The notes under the pieces are model-generated. The model ran no database searches, was not told where the DNA came from, and saw only the letters and a list, made by a program, of their open reading frames with translations. A stretch of 15,243 nt of DNA from contig URLR01000047.1 of the NCBI GenBank assembly GCA_900548815.1, forward strand, positions 1 to 15,243, given 5' to 3'. Every line of letters begins with the position of its first letter. Position 1 is the stretch's first letter. Source of the DNA: an uncultured Collinsella sp. (GTDB lineage: Bacteria; Actinomycetota; Coriobacteriia; Coriobacteriales; Coriobacteriaceae). This document shows positions 1 to 4,462 of the stretch, piece by piece. Made by a program: the position numbers and the translations under genes.

Positions 1-42
1 AGGAGTCCGTCTCGTGGGCTCGGAGATGTGTATAAGAGACAG
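1..42 (+). other. Sequencing adapter: Nextera i7 index plus transposase adapter (artefact)
   Basis: Bases 9-42 match the Illumina Nextera Read-2 transposase adapter, whose last 19 bases (24-42) are the Tn5 mosaic end. Bases 1-8 (AGGAGTCC) equal the i7 index of primer N705 as it appears in the oligonucleotide. This is untrimmed library sequence, not genome. Any reading frame that starts here (for example a GTG using base 42) is artificial. Genomic sequence begins at 43. Confidence 0.97.
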
Positions 43-370
43 TGATGCGCCTGAGGCGCGCCCGCGACGACGGGAGGCTCGACCGGGAGGCCGCAATCAT
101 CGGCAAGGCCCGCCTGCTCGTCATCGACGAGCTCGGGTTTCTCCCGCTCGACGCGGACGGGGCGAGGCTGCTCTTCCAGGTCCTCGCCGACGCATACGAG
201 AGGCAGTCGGTGGTATTCACCACGAACCTGGAGTTCAGCAGGTGTGGGCGGTGTTCGGGGACGACCAGATGGCCGCCGCCCTGATCGACCGCATCGTCCA
301 CCACGGGAGGCTCGTCCAGTTCCGCGGCGAGTCCTACCGCGTCCGCCATGCCCTCATGCAGGAGGGCTAG
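43..370 (+). pseudogene. istB: IstB-like ATP-binding protein, 5'-truncated and frameshifted
   Basis: IstB is the AAA+ helper ATPase of IS21-type transposition. The visible part begins inside the protein. It carries the Walker B stretch LLVIDELGFLPL, then the typical VVFTTNLEFSR sensor region. After that the frame breaks: at 243-246 an extra TG (tgtg) moves the conserved tail, read as WAVFGDDQMAAALIDRIVHH and ending at the TAG at 368-370, into another frame. Removing two bases restores a continuous IstB C-terminus. The N-terminal half with Walker A is lost at the contig edge. The frameshift could be a real inactivating mutation or an assembly error near a repeat-limited contig end. Family assignment is firm from the motifs; functionality is not supported. 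Confidence 0.85.
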
Positions 371-391
371 CCGCTCAAAAAGCGTGCGCGC

Positions 392-436
392 TTCCGATGC
401 TGCGACTGCTCAATTTCCGATGCTCTTTTTGCTCAA
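392..436. repeat. Two tandem 22-bp terminal repeats of the IS21-like element
   Basis: Two copies of ttccgatgct-N6-tgctcaa lie at 392-413 and 415-436, a 23-bp period. IS21-family ends are known to carry multiple short repeats that bind the transposase, and the position between istB and the presumed tip fits that. A partial third gctcaaaaag word occurs at 372-381. Confidence 0.6.
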
Positions 437-455
437 ATCCTCTTGACGAAACACA

Positions 456-848
456 GAATACGTGCGGGCGGCGCTTGCAGCCGATCGCACGGTACCGGCC
501 GCACCCGTTGCAGCAGCGCGGCCACGCCGCCAGGCGCGGGCAGGCCGCCGACAGGTCGGCCGAGCCGTCGACGCGCTCGCCGCGCCTGGACTTCGGCGCC
601 GTCACGAACCTGTGCGACGCCACCTCGGCGCTCACCGCCGAGGGCGACCTGCACAGCTCCCTGGCGATCTCCCTGCACGAGGCCCTGCGCTCCAGCATCC
701 TCTGGACCGTGTCCCGCTCGTGCCTGGTGAGCCTGCCGTAGGCCCTCGGGGCCGCCTCCGCGGAACCCTTCTTCCTCTTTCCGGACCGGCCGTCCTCCGA
801 TCTCCCGGTGCCGGCTGGTCCGGCCCTCAGGGTATCGGGTTCCCACAT
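456..848 (-). pseudogene. IS30-like transposase N-terminal fragment (HTH plus cysteine-rich region)
   Basis: The frame encodes a basic N-terminus, then a helix-turn-helix that reads RLTRHERDTVQRMLER followed by REIARELCRSPSAVSAEV, the layout of the DNA-binding domain of IS30-family transposases. A cysteine-rich segment follows (CCNGCG and two further cysteines), probably metal binding. The sequence is cut at about 455, where codons after HVFC run into the tip of the IS21-like element, so the DDE catalytic core is absent. The ATG at 848 lies inside the palindrome and has no good ribosome site, so the true start may be a little downstream. The encoded protein cannot transpose. IS30 family is the best fit from the HTH and position; another IS family with a similar N-terminus is possible. 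Confidence 0.65.
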
Positions 849-878
849 TCATCCGCACATGTGCGGATGAATGTGGGA
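841..878. repeat. 38-bp perfect palindrome at the IS30-like end
   Basis: Bases 841-859 are the exact reverse complement of 860-878 (core ATTCATCCGCACA / TGTGCGGATGAAT). A diverged version with 15-bp arms and a 6-base loop is at 3954-3989 inside the second copy of the same IS end. Conservation of pairing between the copies despite base changes suggests a functional site in the element (transposase binding or transcription insulation). It also overlaps the predicted start of the transposase fragment. Confidence 0.8.
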
Positions 879-1010
879 GGTGTTCGGATGAAGTTGATAA
901 TCAAGGCTTCGATAGCAAACGCAATTTGGTTTTTGAAATATGGACGAATCCCTCGTCAGGAGGGTAAAATGGTGCAGACGGCAGCCCAAGTTGTAGAGAG
1001 CTGGGCAGAG

Positions 1011-1063
1011 CCGTTGCTTAATGAAGTTGGGTCATCGTCTTAGCGACGGTGGCCTTTCTTTTT
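1011..1063 (+). terminator. Weak plus-strand terminator opposite the end of the small peptide gene
   Basis: CCGTTGCT (1011-1018) pairs with AGCGACGG (1042-1049) with one G-U pair, and a T-rich run CCTTTCTTTTT follows at 1053-1063. It reads in the plus direction and overlaps the last codons of the minus-strand 41-residue peptide gene. It could end an antisense RNA. The 23-base loop and the gap before the T-run make it weak. Confidence 0.35.
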
Positions 1064-1165
1064 GGGCTTCGAACCCTGCTTGAGTGCCTTGGGAAGGACG
1101 ACAAGGGCCGTGAGGAGCGAGACCATAGCGGTCAGGAGCTTCACGAGCTCAGTGAAATCAGTCAT
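1040..1165 (-). CDS. 41-residue hydrophobic peptide with basic tail; possible type I toxin
   Basis: A short frame of 41 codons starts at the ATG at 1165, with a strong ribosome site (GGGAGGTG, about 6 bases upstream). A further ATG six bases upstream abuts the ribosome site and is less likely. The protein starts MTDFTELVKLLTAMVSLLTA, continues as a single hydrophobic helix to about residue 28, and ends in a lysine/arginine-rich tail (KPKKKGHRR). This layout matches small membrane toxins of type I toxin-antitoxin systems and the 'putative holin-like toxin' family, though no exact family can be named from sequence alone. A plus-strand terminator overlaps its 3' end, as expected if an antisense RNA antitoxin runs against it. 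It lies between an IS end and an orphan membrane-protein gene. It could instead be a harmless short membrane peptide. Confidence 0.5.
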   Translation of the reverse strand: MTDFTELVKLLTAMVSLLTALVVLPKALKQGSKPKKKGHRR

Positions 1166-1284
1166 GGGCATCACCTCCCATCGGATGGAGGGCTCTGCCC
1201 GGCACGAGGGCTGCCGACAGCAAGGACGATTCTATCAGAGCGGCTGACTCCCGCCCGATTATTACCATCCCACCGCGCCTGTGC

Positions 1285-1314
1285 AAAAAAGAGGGCCGCC
1301 AAACAGCGACCCTC
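1285..1314 (-). terminator. Rho-independent terminator, minus strand
   Basis: Read on the minus strand, GAGGGTCGC (1314-1306) pairs with GCGGCCCTC (1299-1291), one wobble pair, around a 6-base loop, followed directly by six T (1290-1285). No minus-strand gene ends just before it. It may be left from a lost gene or may end a small RNA starting between 1320 and 1410. Confidence 0.6.
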
Positions 1315-1350
1315 CAGCGAAAGTGCATGTTATTTAGGACAGTCAAATTC

Positions 1351-1378
1351 TTTGAAAAACAAATGGATGCTGTAGAAT
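1351..1378 (+). promoter_or_regulatory. Candidate sigma-70-type promoter for the 1411 membrane-protein gene
   Basis: TTTGAA (1351-1356), a 16-base spacer, and TAGAAT (1373-1378) precede the gene start by about 32 bases. Spacing and -10 are good; -35 is partial. Confidence 0.45.
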
Positions 1379-1410
1379 TACAAATAAGTGTCACCCGGAA
1401 GGAGCGATCG

Positions 1411-1848
1411 ATGAAAAGCAAACGATTTGTCCTGAATGCACTTCTGGTAGTAGCAATATTGACGCTCTTCGTCTTTTCGTACTCATACATGAATCAGCCA
1501 AGATTTGGATATGCTTTATACGCTGTTTTTTCCGGCGAAACAACTTACAACACTATAGGCTTCATTGACGCAATCTTTTTCTATGTAGTCGGCCCCGTAT
1601 CAAGCGAACTGGTCGCTTTTGTTGTCAGCTACAACCTGAATCAACAAAGCCAAACTCACTCAGCGACTTCGGCCAAACAAGGAATCAATCTCTTCGCAAT
1701 AATGATAATTCTGCAAATTGCGACCGTGTTGATTATCGCCCTGACCGCAACAAACGTTTTGAAGTATGAGTTCGGATTCATCGCGAGCTGTCTCATGGCA
1801 ATTGCCGCGGGTATAGCGGTTTCGTATACGACACCGGCAAAGAAGTAG
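1411..1848 (+). CDS. Small multi-pass membrane protein of unknown function
   Basis: The protein has 145 residues from the ATG at 1411, which has a clear ribosome site (GGAAGGAG) six bases upstream. I do not recognise a family. Four hydrophobic segments are visible: about residues 8-27, 50-75, 93-118 and 123-140. A short hydrophilic stretch rich in Gln, Ser and Thr (QQSQTHSATSAK) separates the second and third, and the chain ends in TTPAKK. It is more A/T-rich in codon use (many AAA, ATT, CAA) than the chromosomal genes after 6700, which suits acquired DNA. A candidate promoter lies just upstream, so it is probably transcribed alone. No catalytic or binding motif is seen; a role such as immunity or stress protection would be a guess. 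Confidence 0.75.
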   Translation: MKSKRFVLNALLVVAILTLFVFSYSYMNQPRFGYALYAVFSGETTYNTIGFIDAIFFYVVGPVSSELVAFVVSYNLNQQSQTHSATSAKQGINLFAIMIILQIATVLIIALTATNVLKYEFGFIASCLMAIAAGIAVSYTTPAKK

Positions 1849-1863
1849 ATCAACTAACAGGGC

Positions 1864-1980
1864 CTATTTGGAATCCGAATCGTCCATGGAACCGTCGATG
1901 CCGGTTTTGGTGTCGTCATCCGTATTGGAATCGTCATCCTTGGGGCTTATAGGACACACATTTTGTCCTATAAGCCCCGA
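1864..1980 (-). pseudogene. Possible C-terminal gene remnant with acidic Asp/Ser tail
   Basis: On the minus strand a frame open from 1980 to a TAG at 1866-1864 ends in an acidic repeat-like tail (KDDDSNTDDDTKTG, then DDSDSK). An in-frame TAA at 1983-1981 closes it upstream, and the hairpin at 1942-1978 sits inside the frame. The composition looks coding-derived, but there is no ATG or ribosome site. It may be the tail of a gene destroyed by insertion of the hairpin, or chance. Confidence 0.25.
1942..1978. repeat. Perfect 15-bp inverted repeat (hairpin)
   Basis: GGGGCTTATAGGACA (1942-1956) is the exact reverse complement of 1964-1978, around a 7-base loop. No T-run follows on either strand, so it is not a standard terminator. 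It could be an extragenic repeat, a short inserted element or an operator. Confidence 0.7.
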
Positions 1981-1983
1981 TTA

Positions 1984-2269
1984 ATTCATACTCCTCATCC
2001 TCGCCGAATTGCGAGTATGGCAGAATCGGCACTGGATGGCAGCGCGCTAGGCCGTGTCCGCGGAGTTACCCCCCCCCGTTTTTATCGTAACAGCTGATTC
2101 TAGGGACGCTTCAAAAAGTCAACCGAGGGTTTTGTCCCGTCAAGACGCCGAACGAGAATTACGTACCGCCAAGAGCCTCAAAACACGCCCCTCGCGGAAC
2201 AGAATCCTCACTCGATTTCCATGCGGAGTAAAAACGTCAATCAATCATCCTCCGCAACGTCTATCCACC
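1984..2269. other. Gene-free stretch with a nine-C tract
   Basis: I see no credible gene here on either strand. The plus frame that runs through 2054-2458 has no ribosome site and lies opposite a better minus-strand gene. The notable item is a run of nine C (2069-2077) followed by G and five T. Homopolymers of this length are prone to slippage and to sequencing error. Confidence 0.5.
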
Positions 2270-2300
2270 AAAAAGGCCGCCCCACGTGGAGCGGCCTTTG
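2270..2300 (-). terminator. Terminator of the 2333-2752 gene
   Basis: Read on the minus strand, AAAGGCCGC and GCGGCCTTTTT form a strong GC-rich stem around a short loop with a T-run. It lies about 35 bases after the stop codon at 2333. The A/T flanks on both sides could let it work in both directions. Confidence 0.8.
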
Positions 2301-2332
2301 CTCGCAGCTTTTTACTGATAGTTACTCAAAAA

Positions 2333-2752
2333 TTATTCCAACACATCCACAGAAGAGCAGCGAATCGTATTTTTCTTTCGGGAATCGAGAAAATAGCCTA
2401 CCTTGACTTTAGACCCAACGCTCACGGGGCTATCGCTTACATAGCGCGTATGTTCTGAATCAACCAGAATGGTCAGACGATCAGACCCGTCGTTAAATGG
2501 ATATTCGCTTTCGACCGACATGGTAAAATCGCCAGAGCTGTCAACGTTCAACACCAATCCGCTCACGAACCACAAATGTGAATAGTCACCTCCGCTATCT
2601 TTTTGGCAACGCTCCACTTTTAGAAATAGCGCAGAGAATGCGAACACGGCAACTGATATAGCGATGAAAACCTTAACGCCACTCCCCTTGCCATAAAAAA
2701 CAAATTTATTCGCCAAAGAAAAATACCCCTGCCTTATCCGTGTAATTAGCAT
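2333..2752 (-). CDS. Membrane-anchored small protein of unknown function
   Basis: The frame gives 139 residues if it starts at the ATG at 2752. There is one hydrophobic segment (about residues 27-46, VKVFIAISVAVFAFSALFLK) after a basic N-terminus, then a soluble domain of roughly 90 residues that should lie outside the cell. That domain contains SGLVLNVDSSGDFTMSV and a closing VGSKVKVGYFLDSRKK, probably beta-rich. I recognise no family. No clear ribosome site precedes 2752, so the start is uncertain; TTG or later starts nearer the membrane helix are possible. A strong terminator follows. The layout (short inner tail, one helix, small outer domain) resembles the 4033-4461 gene without obvious sequence identity. 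Confidence 0.7.
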   Translation of the reverse strand: MLITRIRQGYFSLANKFVFYGKGSGVKVFIAISVAVFAFSALFLKVERCQKDSGGDYSHLWFVSGLVLNVDSSGDFTMSVESEYPFNDGSDRLTILVDSEHTRYVSDSPVSVGSKVKVGYFLDSRKKNTIRCSSVDVLE

Positions 2753-2771
2753 AGTACTACGTTAACGTGCT

Positions 2772-2804
2772 CATGGCTGTGGGTTGGTTTAACCTACAGC
2801 CATG
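2772..2804. repeat. Inverted repeat upstream of the 2333-2752 gene
   Basis: CATGGCTGTGGGTT (2772-2785) and AACCTACAGCCATG (2791-2804) pair with one G-U position around a 5-base loop. It lies 20 bases before the start of the minus-strand gene and lacks a T-run, so an operator or leader structure is as likely as a terminator. Confidence 0.55.
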
Positions 2805-2847
2805 CTAAAGTTGCCAAAAGGGGCACAAAGGCCAATACGTTTGCGCC

Positions 2848-3108
2848 ATGCCGGCACAGCGACCTGGCATCGTATGCACCGGCGGGATCATCGCTGGCCT
2901 GCAAGGAGGGCATATCCACGCGCTCATGGTCGCCGGAGGCCTCGTGATGCAGCACGCGCCGGGCGGCGACTGGAAGCGCGTCGATTGGGACGTGCTTGCC
3001 GCCTGGCTCGACAGATACGGTTACAAGGTCGCTGATTGCGAGACGGAGACCCTTCCGACCGCCGACGCGGCGAGTGGGAACGCGAGGGTAAAAACGCATC
3101 GTCGCTGA
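2848..3108 (+). CDS. Hypothetical protein or fragment, possibly mobile-element derived
   Basis: A GC-rich frame of 86 codons contains a protein-like stretch (MQHAPGGDWKRVDWDVLAAW followed by LDRYGYKV) with a tryptophan- and aspartate-rich helix, then a polar tail. I do not recognise it. Starts are ambiguous: the ATG at 2848 has no ribosome site, and an AGGAGG at 2905-2910 is too far from the ATG at 2926 to be convincing. The strong GC bias at third positions contrasts with the A/T-rich genes on either side, suggesting a separate origin. It may be a 3' fragment of a larger gene. Confidence 0.4.
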   Translation: MPAQRPGIVCTGGIIAGLQGGHIHALMVAGGLVMQHAPGGDWKRVDWDVLAAWLDRYGYKVADCETETLPTADAASGNARVKTHRR

Positions 3109-3216
3109 ACCAGTGAGTCAGTATTCTTTAGTTGGATGATGGATATTGAAATTGATTAGCGAGATAATGTGCATATCTCATAATGTATGCGTTGCACCAT
3201 GAGAGAGGGGTCTGTC

Positions 3217-3330
3217 ATGAGCTGGAAACCGAGAAAATGCGTTATCGCCGGTCTCGTGACAACCGGTCCTGACGGCGGCTTGTTTGCAACCGCAATGACA
3301 TCGTACCGACTTTTCACTTGCATGTTCTGA
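3217..3330 (+). CDS. Possible 37-residue peptide upstream of the 3343 gene
   Basis: The ATG at 3217 follows a purine-rich ribosome-like site (GAGAGGGG) and opens a frame of 37 codons ending at TGA 3328-3330, 12 bases before the next gene. The product has a short basic start (MSWKPRKC), a moderately hydrophobic middle and a C-terminal CMF. It may be a leader peptide or a genuine small protein, or chance. Confidence 0.25.
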   Translation: MSWKPRKCVIAGLVTTGPDGGLFATAMTSYRLFTCMF

Positions 3331-3342
3331 AAGGCAGTTGCC

Positions 3343-3582
3343 ATGCTGTCGCAAAATCAATCGAGATACTTGGTCACAATCGGCTTTGCCCTGCTTGCAT
3401 TACTCTTTGCTAGCGACCTTTTGCTGAAACCGCCCAAGGAACTCGTTTTGCTTGCCATAGACTGCATTTCCGCCCTTTACTTTACGGCAACCCTATTCGT
3501 CGGACTAAAGGAGAGGAAAAAAGGCGCAATCGTTGCGTCCGCCGTAGGCGTGATCACAGCCATTGCCTCATTCTTTATCTGA
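3343..3582 (+). CDS. Small three-helix membrane protein of unknown function
   Basis: The protein has 79 residues from the ATG at 3343, with a fair ribosome site (GAAAGG, 9 bases upstream). Three hydrophobic segments are visible: about residues 9-28, 33-54 and 60-79. A basic loop (LKERKKG) between the second and third is likely cytoplasmic. No known family is recognised. The preceding short peptide frame and a shared upstream region suggest a tiny transcription unit. No terminator is visible downstream; the stop is followed 12 bases later by the convergent end of the exonuclease fragment. Confidence 0.6.
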   Translation: MLSQNQSRYLVTIGFALLALLFASDLLLKPPKELVLLAIDCISALYFTATLFVGLKERKKGAIVASAVGVITAIASFFI

Positions 3583-3594
3583 CACATTGGTGAT

Positions 3595-3926
3595 CTAGGG
3601 GCGATATCGTAGGAATACGACCGGGAGAGCCGGGACCAGATTGCCCGGGTTGCCCGGTCGGCTCGCGCGACGGCGCGGCGGTTCGACAGAAAGCTCTCCG
3701 GACTTCACGCCGTATCTGATCGCATTGTAGACAGCCAACTCGTCTTCGCAGTCGGCGAGCACGCGGTGTGCGTCGTCGTTTTGGATGCACAGTAAATCTC
3801 GAAGGTCCTCCATGCACCAGCGTCCGAGATCTGGCCATGCGCGTCGCGCGAGCTGATAAGTGTCGATCGCGATGTTGTAGTTAAAGTCCAGGCCAAAGCC
3901 GTCCCAGGCAGAACGGCTTTGTTTCC
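3595..3926 (-). pseudogene. DnaQ-type 3'-5' exonuclease, 5'-truncated
   Basis: The minus-strand frame reads AWDGFGLDFNYNIAIDTYQL, then ARRAWPDLGRWCMEDL, then a segment with AHRVLADCEDELAVYNAI. The pattern ID-T-LARR and the AHRvLaDce-A signature match the second half of the exonuclease domain found in DNA polymerase III epsilon subunits and related RNase T/DnaQ proteins; the His and Asp of AHRVLAD correspond to the last catalytic residues (ExoIII). The N-terminal DxE motif is missing, because the frame is cut at 3926, exactly where the IS30-like end begins, and stop codons follow beyond it. The ending after residue GELS is proline/arginine-rich and ordinary. Roughly 110 of an expected 180-200 codons remain. 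A shorter product from the internal ATG at 3813 would lack catalysis. Confidence 0.7.
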
Positions 3927-4032
3927 TTGATTATCAACTTCATCCGGACACTTCCCGCATTCATCCGTGTGTGTACGGATGAATGCGGGGTTCAATACCC
4001 CGGAGGCCTGATCGGCAGACCGCCGGGAATTC
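3927..4032 (+). mobile_element. Remnant end of an IS30-like element
   Basis: The first 22 bases (CCTTGATTATCAACTTCATC and on) are identical to the minus strand at 906-885. The palindrome and a diverged upstream region follow, ending about where the 4033 gene stops. No transposase codons remain. The left border cuts the exonuclease gene precisely. Confidence 0.65.
3954..3989. repeat. Hairpin in the IS30-like remnant
   Basis: CCCGCATTCATCCGT (3954-3968) is the exact reverse complement of 3975-3989 around GTGTGT. It is the counterpart of the 841-878 palindrome, with substitutions that keep pairing. Confidence 0.8.
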
Positions 4033-4461
4033 TCACTCCTCGAAAAAAGCCGGCACTCGGTTAGTCCTGCGCATCTTGAAATCGCCAGACCCATGGGAGA
4101 CGTAGAGAATGCCGTCCATCCCATCTCGTGATGCATACGACAGGTGAACTGAGCCGCAATCCGATCCATCATTGTCGAGAAGATCGAACGAATTCGGGTC
4201 GCTCGTTGCGGCCAAACGACCACTCAGACAAGAGCCATCGTCATTACAGATTTGCCATTCCATGTCTTCGCCTGCAAGAATCGCCATAGACGGCCCGGTC
4301 GCGCCATCGTTGACATACATCCCGTCTATGCCAAAACCGTTTTCAGTGCCATCGATGAACGACTGCTCGGACCTATACCTCGCAAATGATGCACATAGCA
4401 CCATTGCAAGACAAAGTACAAAGCCAACAATCGCTATCTTTGCATAGCTCTTGCCCATCAT
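4033..4461 (-). CDS. Small membrane-anchored protein coupled to the ABC exporter
   Basis: The best start is the ATG at 4461, one base after the TGA of the ABC gene and 8 bases from GGAGG; a GTG at 4470 would overlap the ABC gene by 8 bases. This gives 142 residues. After MGKSYAK comes one hydrophobic segment (IAIVGFVLCLAMVLCASF), then an acidic, Asp/Gly/Ser-rich outer domain with several cysteines (ICNDDGSCL and DCGSV) that could pair. The chain ends RVPAFFEE, right at the IS30-like remnant. I recognise no family. Tight coupling to the exporter suggests an accessory, sensor or immunity-type role for the transported substrate; this is inference from context. The VLCASF stretch is not a convincing lipobox. 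Confidence 0.7.
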   Translation of the reverse strand: MMGKSYAKIAIVGFVLCLAMVLCASFARYRSEQSFIDGTENGFGIDGMYVNDGATGPSMAILAGEDMEWQICNDDGSCLSGRLAATSDPNSFDLLDNDGSDCGSVHLSYASRDGMDGILYVSHGSGDFKMRRTNRVPAFFEE

Positions 4462-4462
4462 G

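Larger units (their letters stand above)
43..455 (+). mobile_element. IS21-family insertion sequence, right-hand part only
   Basis: This is the istB end and one terminus of an IS21-type element; istA and the other terminus lie beyond the contig edge. Support comes from the IstB-like ATPase remnant at 43-370 and the tandem terminal repeats at 392-436. The likely outer tip lies near 453-455, where the sequence read on the minus strand begins TGTTTCGTC and switches abruptly to an IS30-like coding sequence. The exact tip is uncertain by a few bases, because no uninterrupted copy or target duplication is visible. Confidence 0.75.
456..906 (-). mobile_element. IS30-like element, upstream end only, interrupted by the IS21-like element
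   Basis: The element is read from right to left. Its outer end is at 906 (minus strand begins CCTTGATTATCAACTTCATC). A 38-bp perfect palindrome (841-878) follows, then the start of a transposase-like gene that breaks at about 455. A second copy of the same end occurs at 3927-4032 in opposite orientation. Homology between the two copies stops sharply at 906 and 3927, which defines the tip. The catalytic half and the other end are missing. Confidence 0.6.

Noticed and set aside
14..370. A plus-strand frame starting in the first 20 bases that would give a 118-residue protein.
   Set aside because: Its start lies in the sequencing adapter; only its last part is real, as the shifted tail of IstB.
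462..1043. Long plus-strand frame opposite the IS30-like fragment.
   Set aside because: It has arginine/proline/alanine-rich shadow composition, no ribosome site, and lies opposite a recognisable HTH.
2054..2458. Plus-strand frame of 134 codons.
   Set aside because: It has no ribosome site, runs through the C9 tract and a terminator, and overlaps the better minus-strand gene at 2333-2752.
3705..4223. Minus-strand frame of 172 codons crossing the exonuclease and the IS30-like remnant.
   Set aside because: It is out of frame with both real coding segments and spans the IS tip; a shadow.
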